The position numbers were made by a program, and so were the translations under genes. Of a stretch of DNA of 64,000 bases, positions 21,410-33,386 are shown in pieces. Numbering within the stretch: position 1 is the first letter of the stretch; every line of letters starts with the position of its first letter. The notes beneath the pieces are model-generated. The model was not told the origin of the DNA. It searched no databases and worked only from the letters and a program-made list of their open reading frames with translations. The stretch comes from Euglena gracilis (Eukaryota > Euglenida > Euglenophyceae > Euglenales), in contig CP154955.1 of NCBI GenBank assembly GCA_039621445.1, forward strand, positions 58,087,804-58,151,803, given 5' to 3'.

Positions 21410-21705
21410 AGGACTGTCTTTAAGGGACAAAAAAGTTTTTTTTTTTCATTTCTTAAGGACTGCCCCCCCCCCTCTGGGCCAAAAGGGGCGACCAAGGACA
21501 GATCTGGGGCTTGAATGGGGTCTAAAACCCAAAGTTGAAATTGCGTTTTTTGATGTTTAGGCTGGTTCGGCGTCCAAAATGTCAGGAATGAAATATGTTC
21601 CCGTTGTCACCTGTTTTCGCCGAAAAATCTCAAATTTTGTTCATTTTGTCTCATTGATATGAAGTTGAATCTTATTATTTTCTTAAGGACCGCCCTGCCA
21701 AGCCA
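21410..21705 (+). repeat. CTTAAGGACCGCCC repeat family member
   Basis: It opens with GGACTGTCTTTAAGGGACA ... CTTAAGGACTGCCC (hairpin arms with a T-rich loop). It then has GGGCCAAAAGG, CTTGAATGGGGTC and TTTTTTGATG, and ends TTATTTTCTTAAGGACCGCC at 21,677-21,697. Confidence 0.7.
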
Positions 21706-22339
21706 ATGATGTTTCCATTTGTGAGTGCCCTGACAGGGGACTGGGCCGCAGTATGTTGAGGAAAAAACTGCCTCGAAACCTCTCTGGCGGCTTCTGAAAA
21801 ATCTTCTGAAAAAAAGCAGATTGTTATGGTTGTGCCCTGCTCTCAAGTTCGCCTTCAGCAGTGTATTGTATGTTCTGGAGCTAATGAACGCGGAAATGCT
21901 GGAGTTTTCCCCTGACAAAATGGTCGTGAAGCCTCAAACCGTCATATGTCCCAACCTTCTCACCCAACTCAGGGTTCCATAAGGGATAGGGCTGCCCCCC
22001 TGGGTTTGATTTAGGAGGGAGTACGGGTTTACGGGGGTGTCTTGCCTTTTATCAACCCCCCCGACCAAAGGGGTTCAGACCCCCCACCCACCAAAGGGAG
22101 TCCAGATGGACCTGGGGGGTAACCAAGGCCCGAAACGTCTGGCGCTATTCCTATTGCAGTTTTGACAAATTTTTGCCCCAAAAGTGCGCAACTTGTAATT
22201 TGAGTTGATTTGGGTAAGGATTGTCGAACTGCGAAGTGCCTGGCCGACAATGGTGCATTTAGTAGTGCCAGTCGCCTGCCTGACCGGGGGTCCAGATGAC
22301 TCCTCCCCCCCCCTGGCGATCCAGGAAGGACGGGGAATT

Positions 22340-22575
22340 ATTTTTGCCTTAAGGACTGCCCCAAGGGTTGGCCAATGACCGGTCTGGATGTCGAACAGGG
22401 ACATTTTTTTGAAGAAAACAGTCACAAACCACAGTTTTTCGAGGTTTTGGTGGATGGGCGACCAAGGATGCTGGGAATCATCCCCCCCCCCCAGCGGTGA
22501 CCTTTTTAATTCCAAAAACACAGCGATTTTTCAGTCATTTTCCCGTGGATTTTGCATGGAATGTGCCAGGATGGG
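22340..22575 (+). repeat. CTTAAGGACCGCCC repeat family member
   Basis: It contains CTTAAGGACTGCCCCAAGGG, GGATGTCGAACAGGG, GGTTTTGGTGGATGGGCGA and the 3' word CGTGGATTTTGCATGGAATG shared with 7.37, 24.12 and 27.24 kb. Confidence 0.65.
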
Positions 22576-22810
22576 GTTTTCATTATAATAATATTATTTC
22601 ATTACAAATATATACACACACACATATATATATATATGTTGTTGTTGTTGTCGTTTTACTTTTTGCTTTGTTTATTTGTAATACTAATAAAATTATTGCT
22701 TTCAGTTAAAGACCGCCCTGCCCCCCCCCCCCCCCCACATCGAACATGGAACCCTCCCCCCCCCCGGCCGATTGGCGGGCACCGCCGGGTGGCCGTGGCA
22801 CACGCTGCAG

Positions 22811-22915
22811 GAGACGTTCGCGGCGGAGGGCATGGCGGAGGCGGTGGGGTGGCTGCAAGCGGGCTTCCTCGGCACTGGCATCCGGCGGTCCACCGTGCCC
22901 AGGAGCCGCCGGCCG
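22811..22915 (+). CDS. HECT E3 ligase gene, exon 12
   Basis: A 105 bp (35-codon) exon with clean borders: acceptor CACGCTGCAG, donor CGGCCG|GTAAGC. It reads ETFAAEGMAEAVGWLQAGFL then GTGIRRSTVPRSRRP. The pattern 'V..q..aF..Gf..vvP' is the HECT N-lobe helix that precedes the E2-binding subdomain. It ends on a codon boundary, as does the next exon. Confidence 0.7.
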
Positions 22916-24459
22916 GTAAGCAGTGGGGGGTTCGCCCCCCCCCCCCTTCTCGTAGCCCAGAAGCCTGCGCTGCCAGGGGTGTGTAAACCGTGGCTGTTTG
23001 TTTGGAGCCTTTTATCCCTTCTTCTGGCCTGGCGCTGTTGTTCGCCTCTGGCCCTTTTTGTCTGTGTCCGTGGAGGTGGCCGGAGCCTGTTTGCAAACTC
23101 CCCTAACGCAGCCAGCTTGATTCTTTGCGCAGAGGAACCACTTTTTTTTTAGAGTGCTAATACCGAGACTCCTAAAAACGTGATCAGGATGTGGGTGTGG
23201 TGCCCCAAGGACCGTAGAGGGAAGTGCAAGGACCTTTAATCAGGGTGCCCCAAAGCAGGTGTCGCCACAGCAAGCATGCGTGCGGCCTAATAATGGCGCA
23301 ATGCCCTAATAGGTGCACACCCCCAAGGGGTACAAAACCACCTCCCTTAAAATGCACCCCCCAAAGGAGTAACTGCCGTCACATTTCAGGTTGGAAAGCA
23401 CACACAATTATGCTGAAGGCCCCCTCGCTGGCATGCCCCCCACTGTCACATTCTGTTGAAGCAAACCCAGCACGGAGGCATTGTGCAGGCATCCAGGGGA
23501 AACGTTATTCATTTGTTTGTTTGTTTTCTGAGAGGAAAACCAGCACAGCAGGGTGTTCATAAATCCCCACTTTTAAACCCCCCGGGATATACAGGATCAA
23601 GTTTGGTATGGGCGGTCTTCAAGGGGCGGTCCTTGATGAAAAAAGAAAGAATTCTGTCCCTTAAACCCCACACCCCCCACTTATAGCCCCCGCCGGGCCC
23701 AACAAACCAAACCTTGACGTATAAGCCCCCCCCCCCCCGCAGAAAAAAAAGGACGCTGGTGACAATTTTTTCGCTCGTAAAACCTCCTGAAACTGATGTT
23801 TGACAAATATTTATGTCACCAACCATCATCAAAATGCCATTGTCGCCAAAATTTGCCAATTTGTCATTCTGGGGGTCGTATTTTGACCCATTATTCCTTG
23901 ACTTATAAACCCCCACTTATAACACCCCCGCCCTTGGCTGACCAACAGGCCTAACGGTTGCAAACAGCCAATCTGGGTTTTGAACGGGGTCAAACATAAA
24001 AAGTCGCATTTTTTGATGCTTTGGGTCGATGGGTGATGGTCTGAGGTTGCCAAAAATCATTCCCCCCCGAAGCCGACCAGTTTTTTTTGTGTGACAAAAT
24101 ATGCTCTTTTTTCCAACCATTTCCCCCGTGTATTTTTCATTGAATGTGGTGGGACAGGAATTCTTTTTGCCCAAGGGCTGCCCTGCAGCACAGTTTACAT
24201 GCAGAATACTGAACCAGTGTCGATGCCAAATAGAGCATCCATTCTGTGACAGATTCCTGCATTCAGCAATGTGAGCAAGTTTGGAAATTCGGCATTTCTT
24301 GAAAATTGCATATATATTTAAATGGCAACACTGATTTCCTTGGGCCCTCCCCCCCAGGGGGGTCCCAATAGTTTAGCCTAGGGGTGGGGGTCCCACTTCT
24401 TTCGCACCTCCCACTTTTTGATTCTCCACCCCAATTCGCAGTATTTCCGTGAGTTTTTG

Positions 24460-24675
24460 GAGCATTGTTGGGGTTAGGATTAGGGGAAAGGGTTAGGGTT
24501 CCAGGGCAAAATCGGACTAAAAACGGGCCTAAAATGGGCCCAAAATTGGACTTGAATTCAGCCTGAATGAGGCCGAAACGCCTAGTTTCTCTAACCCCTG
24601 ACCCTAATTCCTAACCCTAACCCTGACCCTAATCCTGTCCCTAACCCTGTTCCTGAAATTAACCATTAACCTACC
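24460..24675. repeat. telomere-like CCCTAA / TTAGGG words, interrupted
   Basis: GGGTTAGGATTAGGGGAAAGGGTTAGGG (in pieces) at 24,468-24,500 and CCCTGACCCTAA / CCCTAACCCTGACCC in the opposite orientation at 24,595-24,660. The two blocks are inverted with about 100 bp between. It is too short and degenerate to be a telomere, so it is likely an interstitial tract. Confidence 0.6.
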
Positions 24676-24836
24676 CCCGCTCACAAAAAATTTTCCCTCA
24701 TGGGCGTGATTTTCCCTCTGCGAAATGGGGGGGTCCAAGTGGTTTCGCCTGGGCGGCCAAAGTCCCCGGTAGGTTCAACTACTGGGAACCCACCAGGGGG
24801 GAGGCCCAGTAAATTAGCGTTGCCATTTTGAATATT

Positions 24837-25280
24837 AAACCTCCCCTGAATAGAAGCCCCCGCCCCCCCCCCCCCGAATAGAAGCCCCCCCCTCAGTTTT
24901 CGACCAAGGTTCCGAATAGTGCCCCCCCCCGAATAGTTGTGGATTGCCTGTCAAATGGGACGGCAAGTGCTTTGGCTTCTTCAGCCATTGGTTAAATGAG
25001 GGTCGGGTGAGTTTACATTTAATGATCCAATGCATCCACAAGAGTAACATTTGCAGCAAATTTGGCATGGCTTGGAAAGGTAGCATATGCTGACCCACAC
25101 ATAAATTTCTTTGATAATGCTCGGACCCCCTGGTTTTCGACCACTTTTCTGGATGGTGCCCCCCCCCCCCCCCCGAATAGAAGCCCCCAACCCTGATTTT
25201 CGACCAACGTTCCGAATAGTAGCCCGAATAGTAGTTTCGACCAACGTCCCGAATAGTAGTGGCTTCTATTCAGGGGGTTT
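24837..25280 (+). repeat. C-arm/G-arm element, GAATAGAAGCCCC family
   Basis: The left end AAACCTCCCCTGAATAGAAG and the right end GGCTTCTATTCAGGGGGTTT are inverted repeats. GAATAGAAGCCCCC or GAATAGT(A/G) recurs inside at least seven times with TTTTCGACCA(A/C)(G/C)TTCC, so the body is itself made of short tandem modules. About 444 bp, no ORF. Confidence 0.8.
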
Positions 25281-25566
25281 ATATATAAAATTGTGTGTGT
25301 GTGTATGTATACATACTGTCATAGGAAAAAATAACATCCAGAAAAAATAACATCTAAGCCGCTTTTAGATGTTATTTAGTCAGATGTTATTTTTTTCTTC
25401 ATTTGCTCCAGAAATAAGTCCAAAATAGATAAGATGTAAAGTGGATAGGATGTGGGATGAAGAACACGAACGACTGTGACAATCATTACCAAAGGGCGAG
25501 GCTGTCCATCAAGCTTGCATTCAATCCTTGCCTTTTTGAAGTGAAGAATGTACCGTTTCATGGGTT

Positions 25567-26029
25567 AAACCCCCCCCCCAAAAATAAGACCCCCCCCAAA
25601 AATAAGACCCCCCCCCAAAAATAAGACCCCCCCTGGGCCGATCCAGCAAAAATCCAAAAATAAGACCCCCCCCATAAATAAGACCCCCCCTGACGGCGCG
25701 AAGCGCCGGGGACGGTGAACATTTTCCCTGAGAAATTGCCAAAAACCCAATTTTCACACACAAAAATGATGAAATTTCAAAAAATTTCAGATTCTTGGAG
25801 TGCAAAAAACATGCTAAATGTCAACTTACACCAATTTACACATGGCGCGAAGCGCCGAAGGAAAATTTTTAGTGTTTTTGGGAACCTGAAAAATGATGTT
25901 TTTTTCGGGCGCGGGTCGGTCAAGAAAAATTCCAAAAATAAGACCCCCCCCAAAAATAAGACCCCCCCTGGAGGTTTCCAGCAATGGACCCAAAAATAAG
26001 ACCCGGGTCTTATTTTTGGGGGGGGGTTT
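25567..26029 (+). repeat. C-arm/G-arm element, AATAAGACCCC family, copy 1
   Basis: The left end AAACCCCCCCCCAAAAATAA(GACC) and the right end GGTCTTATTTTTGGGG...TTT form an inverted repeat of about 25 bp. Inside are repeated AAAATAAGACCCCCCC units and two perfect GGCGCGAAGCGCC hairpins (25,695-25,707 and 25,844-25,856). About 463 bp with no ORF. A second copy lies at 33.39-33.81 kb. Confidence 0.85.
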
Positions 26030-26422
26030 ATGCTCTGGATACTCTCATACCAGATGCTATTTGTTTGTGTTGGGAGCACCCAGTTATTGCAATATATGCC
26101 CGACCCCCCCTCCTGGACCGGGGGGGAGTCCGACGGGTGGCATTTATGGCCAGATCCCCCCAGGACCCTGTCCTGTGGGGGTCCTGGGGGGGGGGAAACT
26201 GGCAACTCGTGGGGGGGTGTAGGTAAATGTCTGGTGTGCGCTCCAGTTTTTTTGCAGTGCCTTGCACTCCCTCCACCTAAACAATGGCGCAGTCCGGGTG
26301 ACTGAAGCGCTGGAACTAGATAACCTTTAAGTGCCTTTTGACAAGCCTCTCTGGATGTTATTTATTCAGATGTTAATTTTTCCAGATGTTATTTTTTCCG
26401 GATGTTTTTTTTTCCTATGACA

Positions 26423-26506
26423 GTATACATATACATATATACACATATACATATACATATACATGTACATACATACATATACATATATATGTACATATAT
26501 ATGAAA
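26423..26506. repeat. (ATATAC)n microsatellite
   Basis: ACATATACATATAC units with some ATGTAC variants. The flanks repeat the 'agatgttatttttt' word seen at 25.33-25.39 kb (TAACATC in the other orientation). Confidence 0.85.
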
Positions 26507-26882
26507 ATTATATCCCTTCCTGCTGCTGATTTTGGTAATCCCGAGTAAGCATACCGACGTTCGGTGAGTTTTCGCAAAGTGCCATGGTGGGGGAAGGGGT
26601 GGGTGGGGATGTCTCCCCACCTCCCTCGTGGATTAACTCAGGGTGGATGGGTGGGTCGGGGCCGCTGAAACCCCCCCACAGGGGTCACGAAGTGAATCAT
26701 GGGCTCGACCCTCCTAGCCAGGCCTTCCCACACAGCCCTGCCCCCCCCCCCATATTGCACTAAGGTTGCTGACTTCTTGTCTGTTTATGGCCGGTGCTAG
26801 CTTCGCTTCTGGCCCAGTTTGAGTTTGCTGTGTGCCCCCCCGGGTGCATGTTATTTGCGGGCCACCCCTGAGACCATTCCAG

Positions 26883-26979
26883 GCGCTGGGGCCCCACGAC
26901 GTGCAGGCCATCGTGGTGGGCCGCATGGACGACGGCGAGGCGGATTTTGACCTGCGGGCAGAGTTCCGCGTGGTCACCG
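26883..26979 (+). CDS. HECT E3 ligase gene, exon 13 (LGPHDVQAIVVG)
   Basis: A 97 bp exon: acceptor GACCATTCCAG, donor GTCACCG|GTGTGC. It reads ALGPHDVQAIVVGRMDDGEA then DFDLRAEFRVVTG. It fits the HECT consensus 'l...El..li.G...id..dl+..t.y..gy' over its whole length. The single leftover G and the AG opening exon 14 make Glu, continuing ESDFQSFP. Confidence 0.8.
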
Positions 26980-27776
26980 GTGTGCGAGGGCGATGGTTTC
27001 CGTCTGGCTCCCGCCCACGCATGAGCCCACTTCAAGCGAGGCCGAAATGGTCCCCGTGGAAGTCCAATTCTCTGAATCTGAAGTGATTGAGGAGTGTGAG
27101 GAATGAGGAGTGAGACGGCCTGTCTGGTGTCGAATGGGGTTCGTTTTTTTTCGCTTTGGGTGAATGGGCGATGGTCCAAGGGTGTCAAACTTCAATCCCC
27201 CCCCCCCCCAAATGCACGCATGGTTTGATGCTAATTGTCGATGCTTTCCAGCCTTTTCCCCCTTTTTTTGATTTTTGGTTGAATGGCTGGGACGGCATTC
27301 TTTTTGTCTTATGCTGTTTATGGAAAGAACAAAACGTCTCTACACCTGGCTAACCTGTCATGATCCAAGCTCTCCAGGGACACAAACTCAGCTTGTGTGT
27401 GGTATGGGATGACCCCACCGTTGGGTCTGCACCCACGCTGATCTTGCCTCCTTCCATCTTTTCCTTCTCTTCGTGGGGAATGTGTGATGTGATTGGGGGA
27501 GCACAAACACGTTCCCTTTTTCATTTTTTTCATTTTCTTGATTTGGGATTTTTTTGCACTTTTTTGCTTGTGAATTTCTTATTTTCTGCTGGAAAGTGAT
27601 TTCGGCTTAGAAAACATTCTTGTTTTAGACCCCTCCCCCCCCCAAGGCCAAATTGTTCGACAATTTTTTTTGAGTGCACTGGGTCTCGCTTGTTGTTGGC
27701 GAGACAAATTATGTGCCTCCGCGGCGGGCTCATCTGGGCCAGAAGTTGCCCCGTCTCCCCCCCACTTCCCCCTCAG
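26980..27776 (+). other. intron 13
   Basis: About 0.8 kb with a TTGGGTGAATGGGCGATGGTCC family copy (27.12-27.30 kb) and T/C-runs. No coding signal. Confidence 0.55.
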
Positions 27777-27940
27777 AGAGCGACTTCCAGAGCTTCCCGC
27801 ACAACCGCGCGTTCCTCGACACACTCTTCGCCGTCGCGGACGCCCTCGGGGCGGAGCGCTCCCCGGCCGGGGTGTCGCTGAAGCGGCTGTTCCTGAAGTT
27901 CCTCACTGGCCGGCGCCACCTGCCCGCCCGGAAGGGGGAG
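27777..27940 (+). CDS. HECT E3 ligase gene, exon 14 (FLKFLTG...LP)
   Basis: A 164 bp exon: acceptor CTTCCCCCTCAG, donor AAGGGGGAG|GTGTGT. It reads SDFQSFPHNRAFLDTLFAVA, DALGAERSPAGVSLKRLF, LKFLTGRRHLPARKGE. The end is the HECT N-lobe/C-lobe hinge motif 'fLqFvTGs.rlP..G', and the first part is the preceding 'i..fw.vl..f...e...' helix. This exon alone is good evidence for a HECT protein. Confidence 0.85.
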
Positions 27941-27999
27941 GTGTGTGTGGGTGCCAGCAGTAAGGGAATCCCCGCAACCCTGAGGGTGGTAGTAAGGGG

Positions 28000-28830
28000 C
28001 CGGGGCCACCCAACCACAACAGATCCAGCGACCGAAGCAGAACTGCATCGCACAATAGCGCCAACCAACGAAATAGTATTTTGGTTGAGCCGCGGCCCAA
28101 CCACGGCAAAATTTGGCTGTAAATTTTTTAATTTGGATGGCCGCAGCCCAACCAATTTTTTTTTAGTTGGGGCCGTGGCCGGCCGCGGCAGGCCGCGGAC
28201 CCAACCAAACTGCAAAAGGTGATCGCCAAAAAAGATTTTATGACGTTATTTGAAGGAGTAGAGTTAGGGTTAAGGTTCTCGTGCAAACAGTTGAGCCCTT
28301 CCCGCTCAACGTTGTTATATTGGCCTCTACAGGGTACTCAGCGAACCCAAAGAGTCGCCCAACTAGGGTTAAAGACATGGGGGACCCGAGCGAGGCGCCG
28401 AAGGCGCCAAGTGAGTGTCCCACCATCCACCATGAGTATTAACCCCATTCGGGCGGCTCTTTGGGGTAGCTGGTACCTTGTAGGGGCCACCGCGGCCTGC
28501 TGCGGCCGGCCGCGGCTCCTACATCCCACGGACCTACCTCCCATGACATCCCACCCGCCCCCCCCCCCCACCTAGAAGGTGGGGGGTTCACCCTCCCACC
28601 CACCGTGGCACCCGCTCAAAGAAAAACCCTTCGGCGCCTTTGAGGCTGAAGGAAAATTTTGACATAAAAATCGACGTCCCCGGAAATACGACAAGGCCTG
28701 GTGGCCGCGACCGGCCGCAGCCTGCTGCGGCCCCGTTCAAAATCCGAAGTGGTTGGGCCATTCCCGGCCGCGGCCCAACAAAAAAAAATTGTTTGGGCCG
28801 CGGCCGCGACCCAACCGGTGCCCTGCCCCG
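28000..28830 (+). repeat. dispersed intronic repeat, GGCCGCGG/CCAACC family, copy 2
   Basis: The segment 28,150-28,495 matches copy 1 (1.75-2.05 kb) almost base for base over several hundred bp, including TTTATGACGTTATTTGAAG and GGCCTCTACAGGGTACTCAG. Outer parts contain CCGGCCGCGGC and GGTTGGGCC words in both orientations. Both copies lie in introns of the same gene in the same orientation. Confidence 0.8.
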
Positions 28831-28834
28831 GGTG

Positions 28835-29185
28835 GTGCCCCCCCGGGGTATTTATTTTTTCGCCTGAAGTCCCGACGCGAGGGGGGGGTATTATTTCCCC
28901 AAAATTTTCGAAATTTTTCGAAGTCCCGTAGGAGCCAAAATAGCGCCAAAACCCCCTTTGGGGTCATTTTTTGTATTTTCTTCTGAAATTTACCATTTTT
29001 TAGAGGTCAGATGATCCAGAAAAATCGATTTTTTTCGTAATTTGTTGACAGAAATTGTGATTTTTACCCACATTTTCAGGTCAAAATCCGGGCCTTCGGC
29101 CCGAAACCAGGGGGGGGGGGGTATTATTTCGGTCGCCGAAGTCAGACCCCGAGCGGGGGGGGGGTATTATTTGGGGGGAGGGTTT
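28835..29185 (-). repeat. C-arm/G-arm element, AATAATACCCC family, copy 3
   Basis: The body from TTTTTTCGCCTGAAGTCCCG to CCGAAGTCAGACCCCGAG parallels copy 2 at 20.0-20.4 kb. The right arm is GGTATTATTTGGGGGGAGGGTTT. The left arm is less clear because it abuts the GGCCGCGG repeat. Confidence 0.75.
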
Positions 29186-29503
29186 ACCACCCGGGGGGGG
29201 GGGGGGACCACCACCAGCCTTCCCATACAGCCCTGGACGGGGGCTTGGTGCAATACGTCAGCCCCCCCCCAGGGCTATTCGAGAATCCCCAACACCCCAT
29301 AATCCGCATTTTCTTATCCTCAGCCCTGTTCAATGCTTCAAATTCCTTCTGGGGAAAAATTTTTCAGAGCATCATGACAACCAACAAAAACCGCGACTGC
29401 AGGTTTTTTGGGGGGCATGGGACTTGTTGGGACCCAAAATGTTGTGTTATTTTGCCGTACGTTGGAAAAAAGCAATGCATATTCTCCCCCCCATCCTCCA
29501 CAG

Positions 29504-29520
29504 GAGGTCATCCGGATCGA
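29504..29520 (+). CDS. HECT E3 ligase gene, possible 17 bp micro-exon 15
   Basis: CCTCCACAG|GAGGTCATCCGGATCGA|GTTGCC. It starts on a codon boundary, as exon 14 requires, and leaves GA, which with the T of exon 16 gives Asp: EVIRI-D-GPGLPLCMRRLP. HECT domains have 'i.i......' at this place before 'LP.ahTC'. The donor is weak. A longer version to 29,543 or 29,557 is possible but breaks phase with exon 16. Confidence 0.4.
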
Positions 29521-30509
29521 GTTGCCATACACGATGCTCACCAGTCAGGCATATGACGTTGCCAGGCTGGTTGGCTTTCGCTTGTGCAGTTTTTTTTGTC
29601 AGTTTTTGAAGTTTTCTTTTTGCAATGCCTTCTGGAGAAAAAAATCTGAACTGCAAACTGGAATGAACGGAAATCTGAACTGCGCATGAAAAATTTTGTG
29701 CAACTTTTTGAAGTGGTTTGTCTTTCAGGCAATTTCCAGAAAGAAGTGGAAATAATTAATGTTTGAAGCAGCAGAATTTTGCACATTTAACAGGATTCTA
29801 TTTTGCGTTCTTCTTTTGCAGCTTTTTTTATATACATTTTTGTCACTCCCAGGATGGTCTAGGAGGGACAGGATTTTTTTCTCCATAAAGGACCGCCCCT
29901 CAGGGACCGCTCTAAGGCCCAAGGACTGGCGAAGGGCCAGACCCGTGGTTGGAAAGTCGGAAAACATTTTTTTTGACGTTTTGGCTGGTTTGGTAATGGT
30001 CAAAGGTGCCAGAAATCACCCCCCCCCCCCGACATCGACCCGGTTTTGCTGGAAAAAAATTGAATCTCCCCCATTTTTCCTGTGTGTTTTTTGTGCTGGG
30101 CAGCAGAGTTACATTTTTTTTTATCTGCTCAAGGACCACCTCCCCCCCCCCCCCCCAGGGTTCGATACCAAGAGGGTATACAGGGATTAGGTGGGGGTGC
30201 CCCCCCCCCTCCCACCTACCAAGGGAGGTCCGGACCGACCCCAGATGGGTATCAGGGACCCCCAAAAAGGTAAAATTTTCCTTCCTGCACTTTCGCCGAA
30301 ATTTTTTTTGCATTTTTGACAATTTTTTTGCCCCAAAAGTGGCCAAAATGGCATTTTTGGCCGTTTTGGTGGGTCAAAGTTTTTCGCCCGGCGCAAAGCT
30401 CCGGGCCGAAAATCAGTCACCCAGACCGTGCCATTGTTTAAGTGGGGGGTGTCCCCCCCTGCTGGACCGGAGAGGGGGTCCGATCCCCCCACCTGCCCTT
30501 ATATCGAAG
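29521..30509 (+). other. intron 15
   Basis: About 1 kb with T-runs and a CTTAAGGACCGCCC/TTGGCTGG family member (29.86-30.14 kb). A GCGCAAAGCTCCGGGCCGAAAAT word at 30.39 kb also occurs (GTGCAAAGAGCCGGGCCGAAAAT) at 9.63 kb. Confidence 0.5.
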
Positions 30510-30597
30510 TGGCCCTGGCCTGCCACTGTGCATGCGGCGCCTGCCACAGGCTCACACATGCAGCAACACGCTGGAGCTTCCTGGCCAGCCATCACCA
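30510..30597 (+). CDS. HECT E3 ligase gene, exon 16 (catalytic cysteine, LPQAHTC)
   Basis: The frame reads GPGLPLCMRRLPQAHTCSNT then LELPGQPSP. LPQAHTCSNTLELP is an unmistakable match to the HECT active-site motif 'LP.ahTCfn.L.lP'. The Cys (TGC at 30,559-30,561) would form the thioester with ubiquitin. The left border is taken at ATCGAAG|T because the frame matches the tentative micro-exon before it. The right border is uncertain: there is no GT near the end of the conserved part. I end it at a GC dinucleotide (CACCA|GCGAAC) that leaves the phase needed by exon 17. A sequencing error or non-canonical donor is possible. Confidence 0.75.
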
Positions 30598-32034
<1,437 letters not shown>

Positions 32035-32184
32035 CAGGTGTACGTGACGGACGCAGACCGGGCGGCGGTGTGGGGCCAGCTGCCAGAGGAGGAGCGGTCA
32101 CGGGTGCTGACAGAGTTGTGTGCCATGGTAAAGGCCAAGCTGGTGCTGGCGATCCTGAACACCAGCGGCTACGACCTGGACGAG
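32035..32184 (+). CDS. HECT E3 ligase gene, exon 17 (C-lobe end)
   Basis: A 150 bp exon: acceptor TGGCCCCCAG (CAGCAG, so 32,038 is an alternative start), donor GACGAG|GTGTGT. It reads QQVYVTDADRAAVWGQLPEE, ERSRVLTELCAMVKAKL, VLAILNTSGYDLDE. HECT C-lobes end '..Y.s...l..kLl.AI....gf.ls', and AKLVLAILNTSGYDL fits. The segment between LELP and AKL is longer than usual (about 35 residues), a lineage-specific insert if the splice model is right. It ends on a codon boundary. Confidence 0.75.
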
Positions 32185-32879
32185 GTGTGTGTGTGTGTGT
32201 GTGTGTGTTGTATTGTGTCGTGTGCATTGTACTGTTTGTGTGTGTGTGTGTGTGTTGTGTGTTGGGAGGGGTGCTGCTGCTAATCCTGCAAGGCAGCCCC
32301 TTCTTGCTGGGTTCTGTTTTGAAAAAGTGGTCAAAAATGCCCCCAAAAATGGTGGCTTTGAGGCTTCACGTGACAAATTGTTTGGCTGTTCCTTTTTGGC
32401 CATTGTTCATCTTTGGCTTCTGCGGCCGATGCTCATGGACAGCCAGGGCTGTCCGGGAGTCCCCGAAACCCGAATGGGTGGTGGGAGGTCGAACCCCCCA
32501 CCCCCATCTTGGTGGGTGGGTGGGTGGGTGGGGGGGTCCGACCCCCCCCCCCCCCCCCCAACCAGGCCTTCTCGTATTTCCAGGGGCGCCAATTTTTCGA
32601 TCAAATTTTTCTTGCGCGGTTGCTGTGGTGGGTCGGGGGTCGACCCCCCCCCCACCTCCCAGGTAGGCCCCCCCAGGCCTTCCCGCGCAGCCCTGTCCAG
32701 CCCGTCCCCCCAGGGGGGTGGTCAAGCCCCAATGCCCAGCCCAGCAACCCGCAGGCTTCTCGGAGAGAAGCATGGTTGCCTGCAGTGACTGTTTTTTTTT
32801 CCCGAGTCCGGCGATTTGGGGCCGACGCCCGACGTGGCCGCAGCAACCCCTCCCCCCCTCCCCCCCCTCCTGTGCTCAG
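32185..32879 (+). other. intron 17
   Basis: About 0.7 kb, starting with (TG)n and containing G- and C-runs (32.52-32.57 and 32.64 kb). The block near 32.4-32.8 kb is GC-rich but has no consistent splice frame. Confidence 0.45.
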
Positions 32880-33011
32880 CGTCAGCCCGCCGGAGACGCC
32901 GCGGCCCCCCAGCCAGGGCCCCAAGGGCGGCTGTCCCCGACGCACGGCTCCTCCAACGAACTCCCGCCTGCCGCTGCTGGCCCCGCGGAGGGGACCGGCC
33001 GGTCCGGGTCT
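32880..33011 (+). CDS. HECT E3 ligase gene, candidate exon 18 (Pro/Ser-rich tail)
   Basis: Acceptor CTGTGCTCAG, possible donor GGGTCT|GTACCG, 44 codons in phase 0 with exons 17 and 19. It reads PQGRLSPTHGSSNELPPAA within a Pro/Gly/Ala-rich context. HECT proteins usually end a few residues after the C-lobe, so a further tail would be unusual. The exon is supported by composition and phase only. Confidence 0.35.
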
Positions 33012-33386
33012 GTACCGAGGCCCCCGCAGGGATGGCCCACCGGGGGGGGGGGGGGGCTGGTTTTGTCAGTTGGGGTCGGTTGGCTGGGCGGCCGGCAGGG
33101 CGGGACCGGAGGCTTGCTTCGAGGTGAAAGTTTTGCCATAATAGTGCCAAGACCTGCAGTTTGGTTGTTGTTCTGGGGTGGGCATTTTCTGCCAGATGCT
33201 TTGCTGGTGGACCCAAAATAAACATACAAAAAATGAACGTAATCAAATGTGACATACCATCATTCTTGGCCATGCCACTGCTTTTTTTCAGAACACTTTT
33301 TTTGCATTGCGCTTGTAAACAAATCACATTTGTGTTTCAAGGTGATTCATCGAAGCCGGAGTTTGGAAATTTGGCAGTTTGCATGT

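Larger units (their letters stand above)
21222..22810 (+). other. intron 11 (may hide a small exon)
   Basis: About 1.6 kb with two copies of the TTGGGTGGATGG / CTTAAGGACCGCCC family (21.41-21.70 and 22.34-22.57 kb), TA/CA and (GTT)n tracts at 22.60-22.65 kb and C-runs. The phase mismatch of the flanking exons predicts a missing small exon here. I could not place it. Confidence 0.45.
22916..26882 (+). other. intron 12
   Basis: About 4 kb, the longest intron found. It holds a reverse copy of the TTAGGGCACTG word (23.2-23.36 kb), TATAAGCCCC/TTATAACCCC C-rich pieces (23.57-23.93 kb), a TTGGGTGGATGG family copy (23.93-24.19 kb), CCCTAACCCTGACC telomere-like words (24.46-24.67 kb), two C-arm/G-arm elements (24.84-25.28 and 25.57-26.03 kb) and an ATAC-rich tract (26.42-26.51 kb). 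Confidence 0.55.
27941..29503 (+). other. intron 14
   Basis: About 1.56 kb, largely two repeats: the GGCCGCGG/CCAACC family copy 2 (28.0-28.83 kb) and the AATAATACCCC element copy 3 (28.84-29.19 kb), then G- and C-runs. Confidence 0.6.

Noticed and set aside
24460-24675. Telomere end
   Set aside because: TTAGGG/CCCTAA words are few, degenerate and in both orientations, with unique sequence on both sides.
26714-27195. - strand ORFs of 100-142 codons over exon 13
   Set aside because: They are mirror frames of the GC-rich HECT exon. The + frame matches a conserved family.
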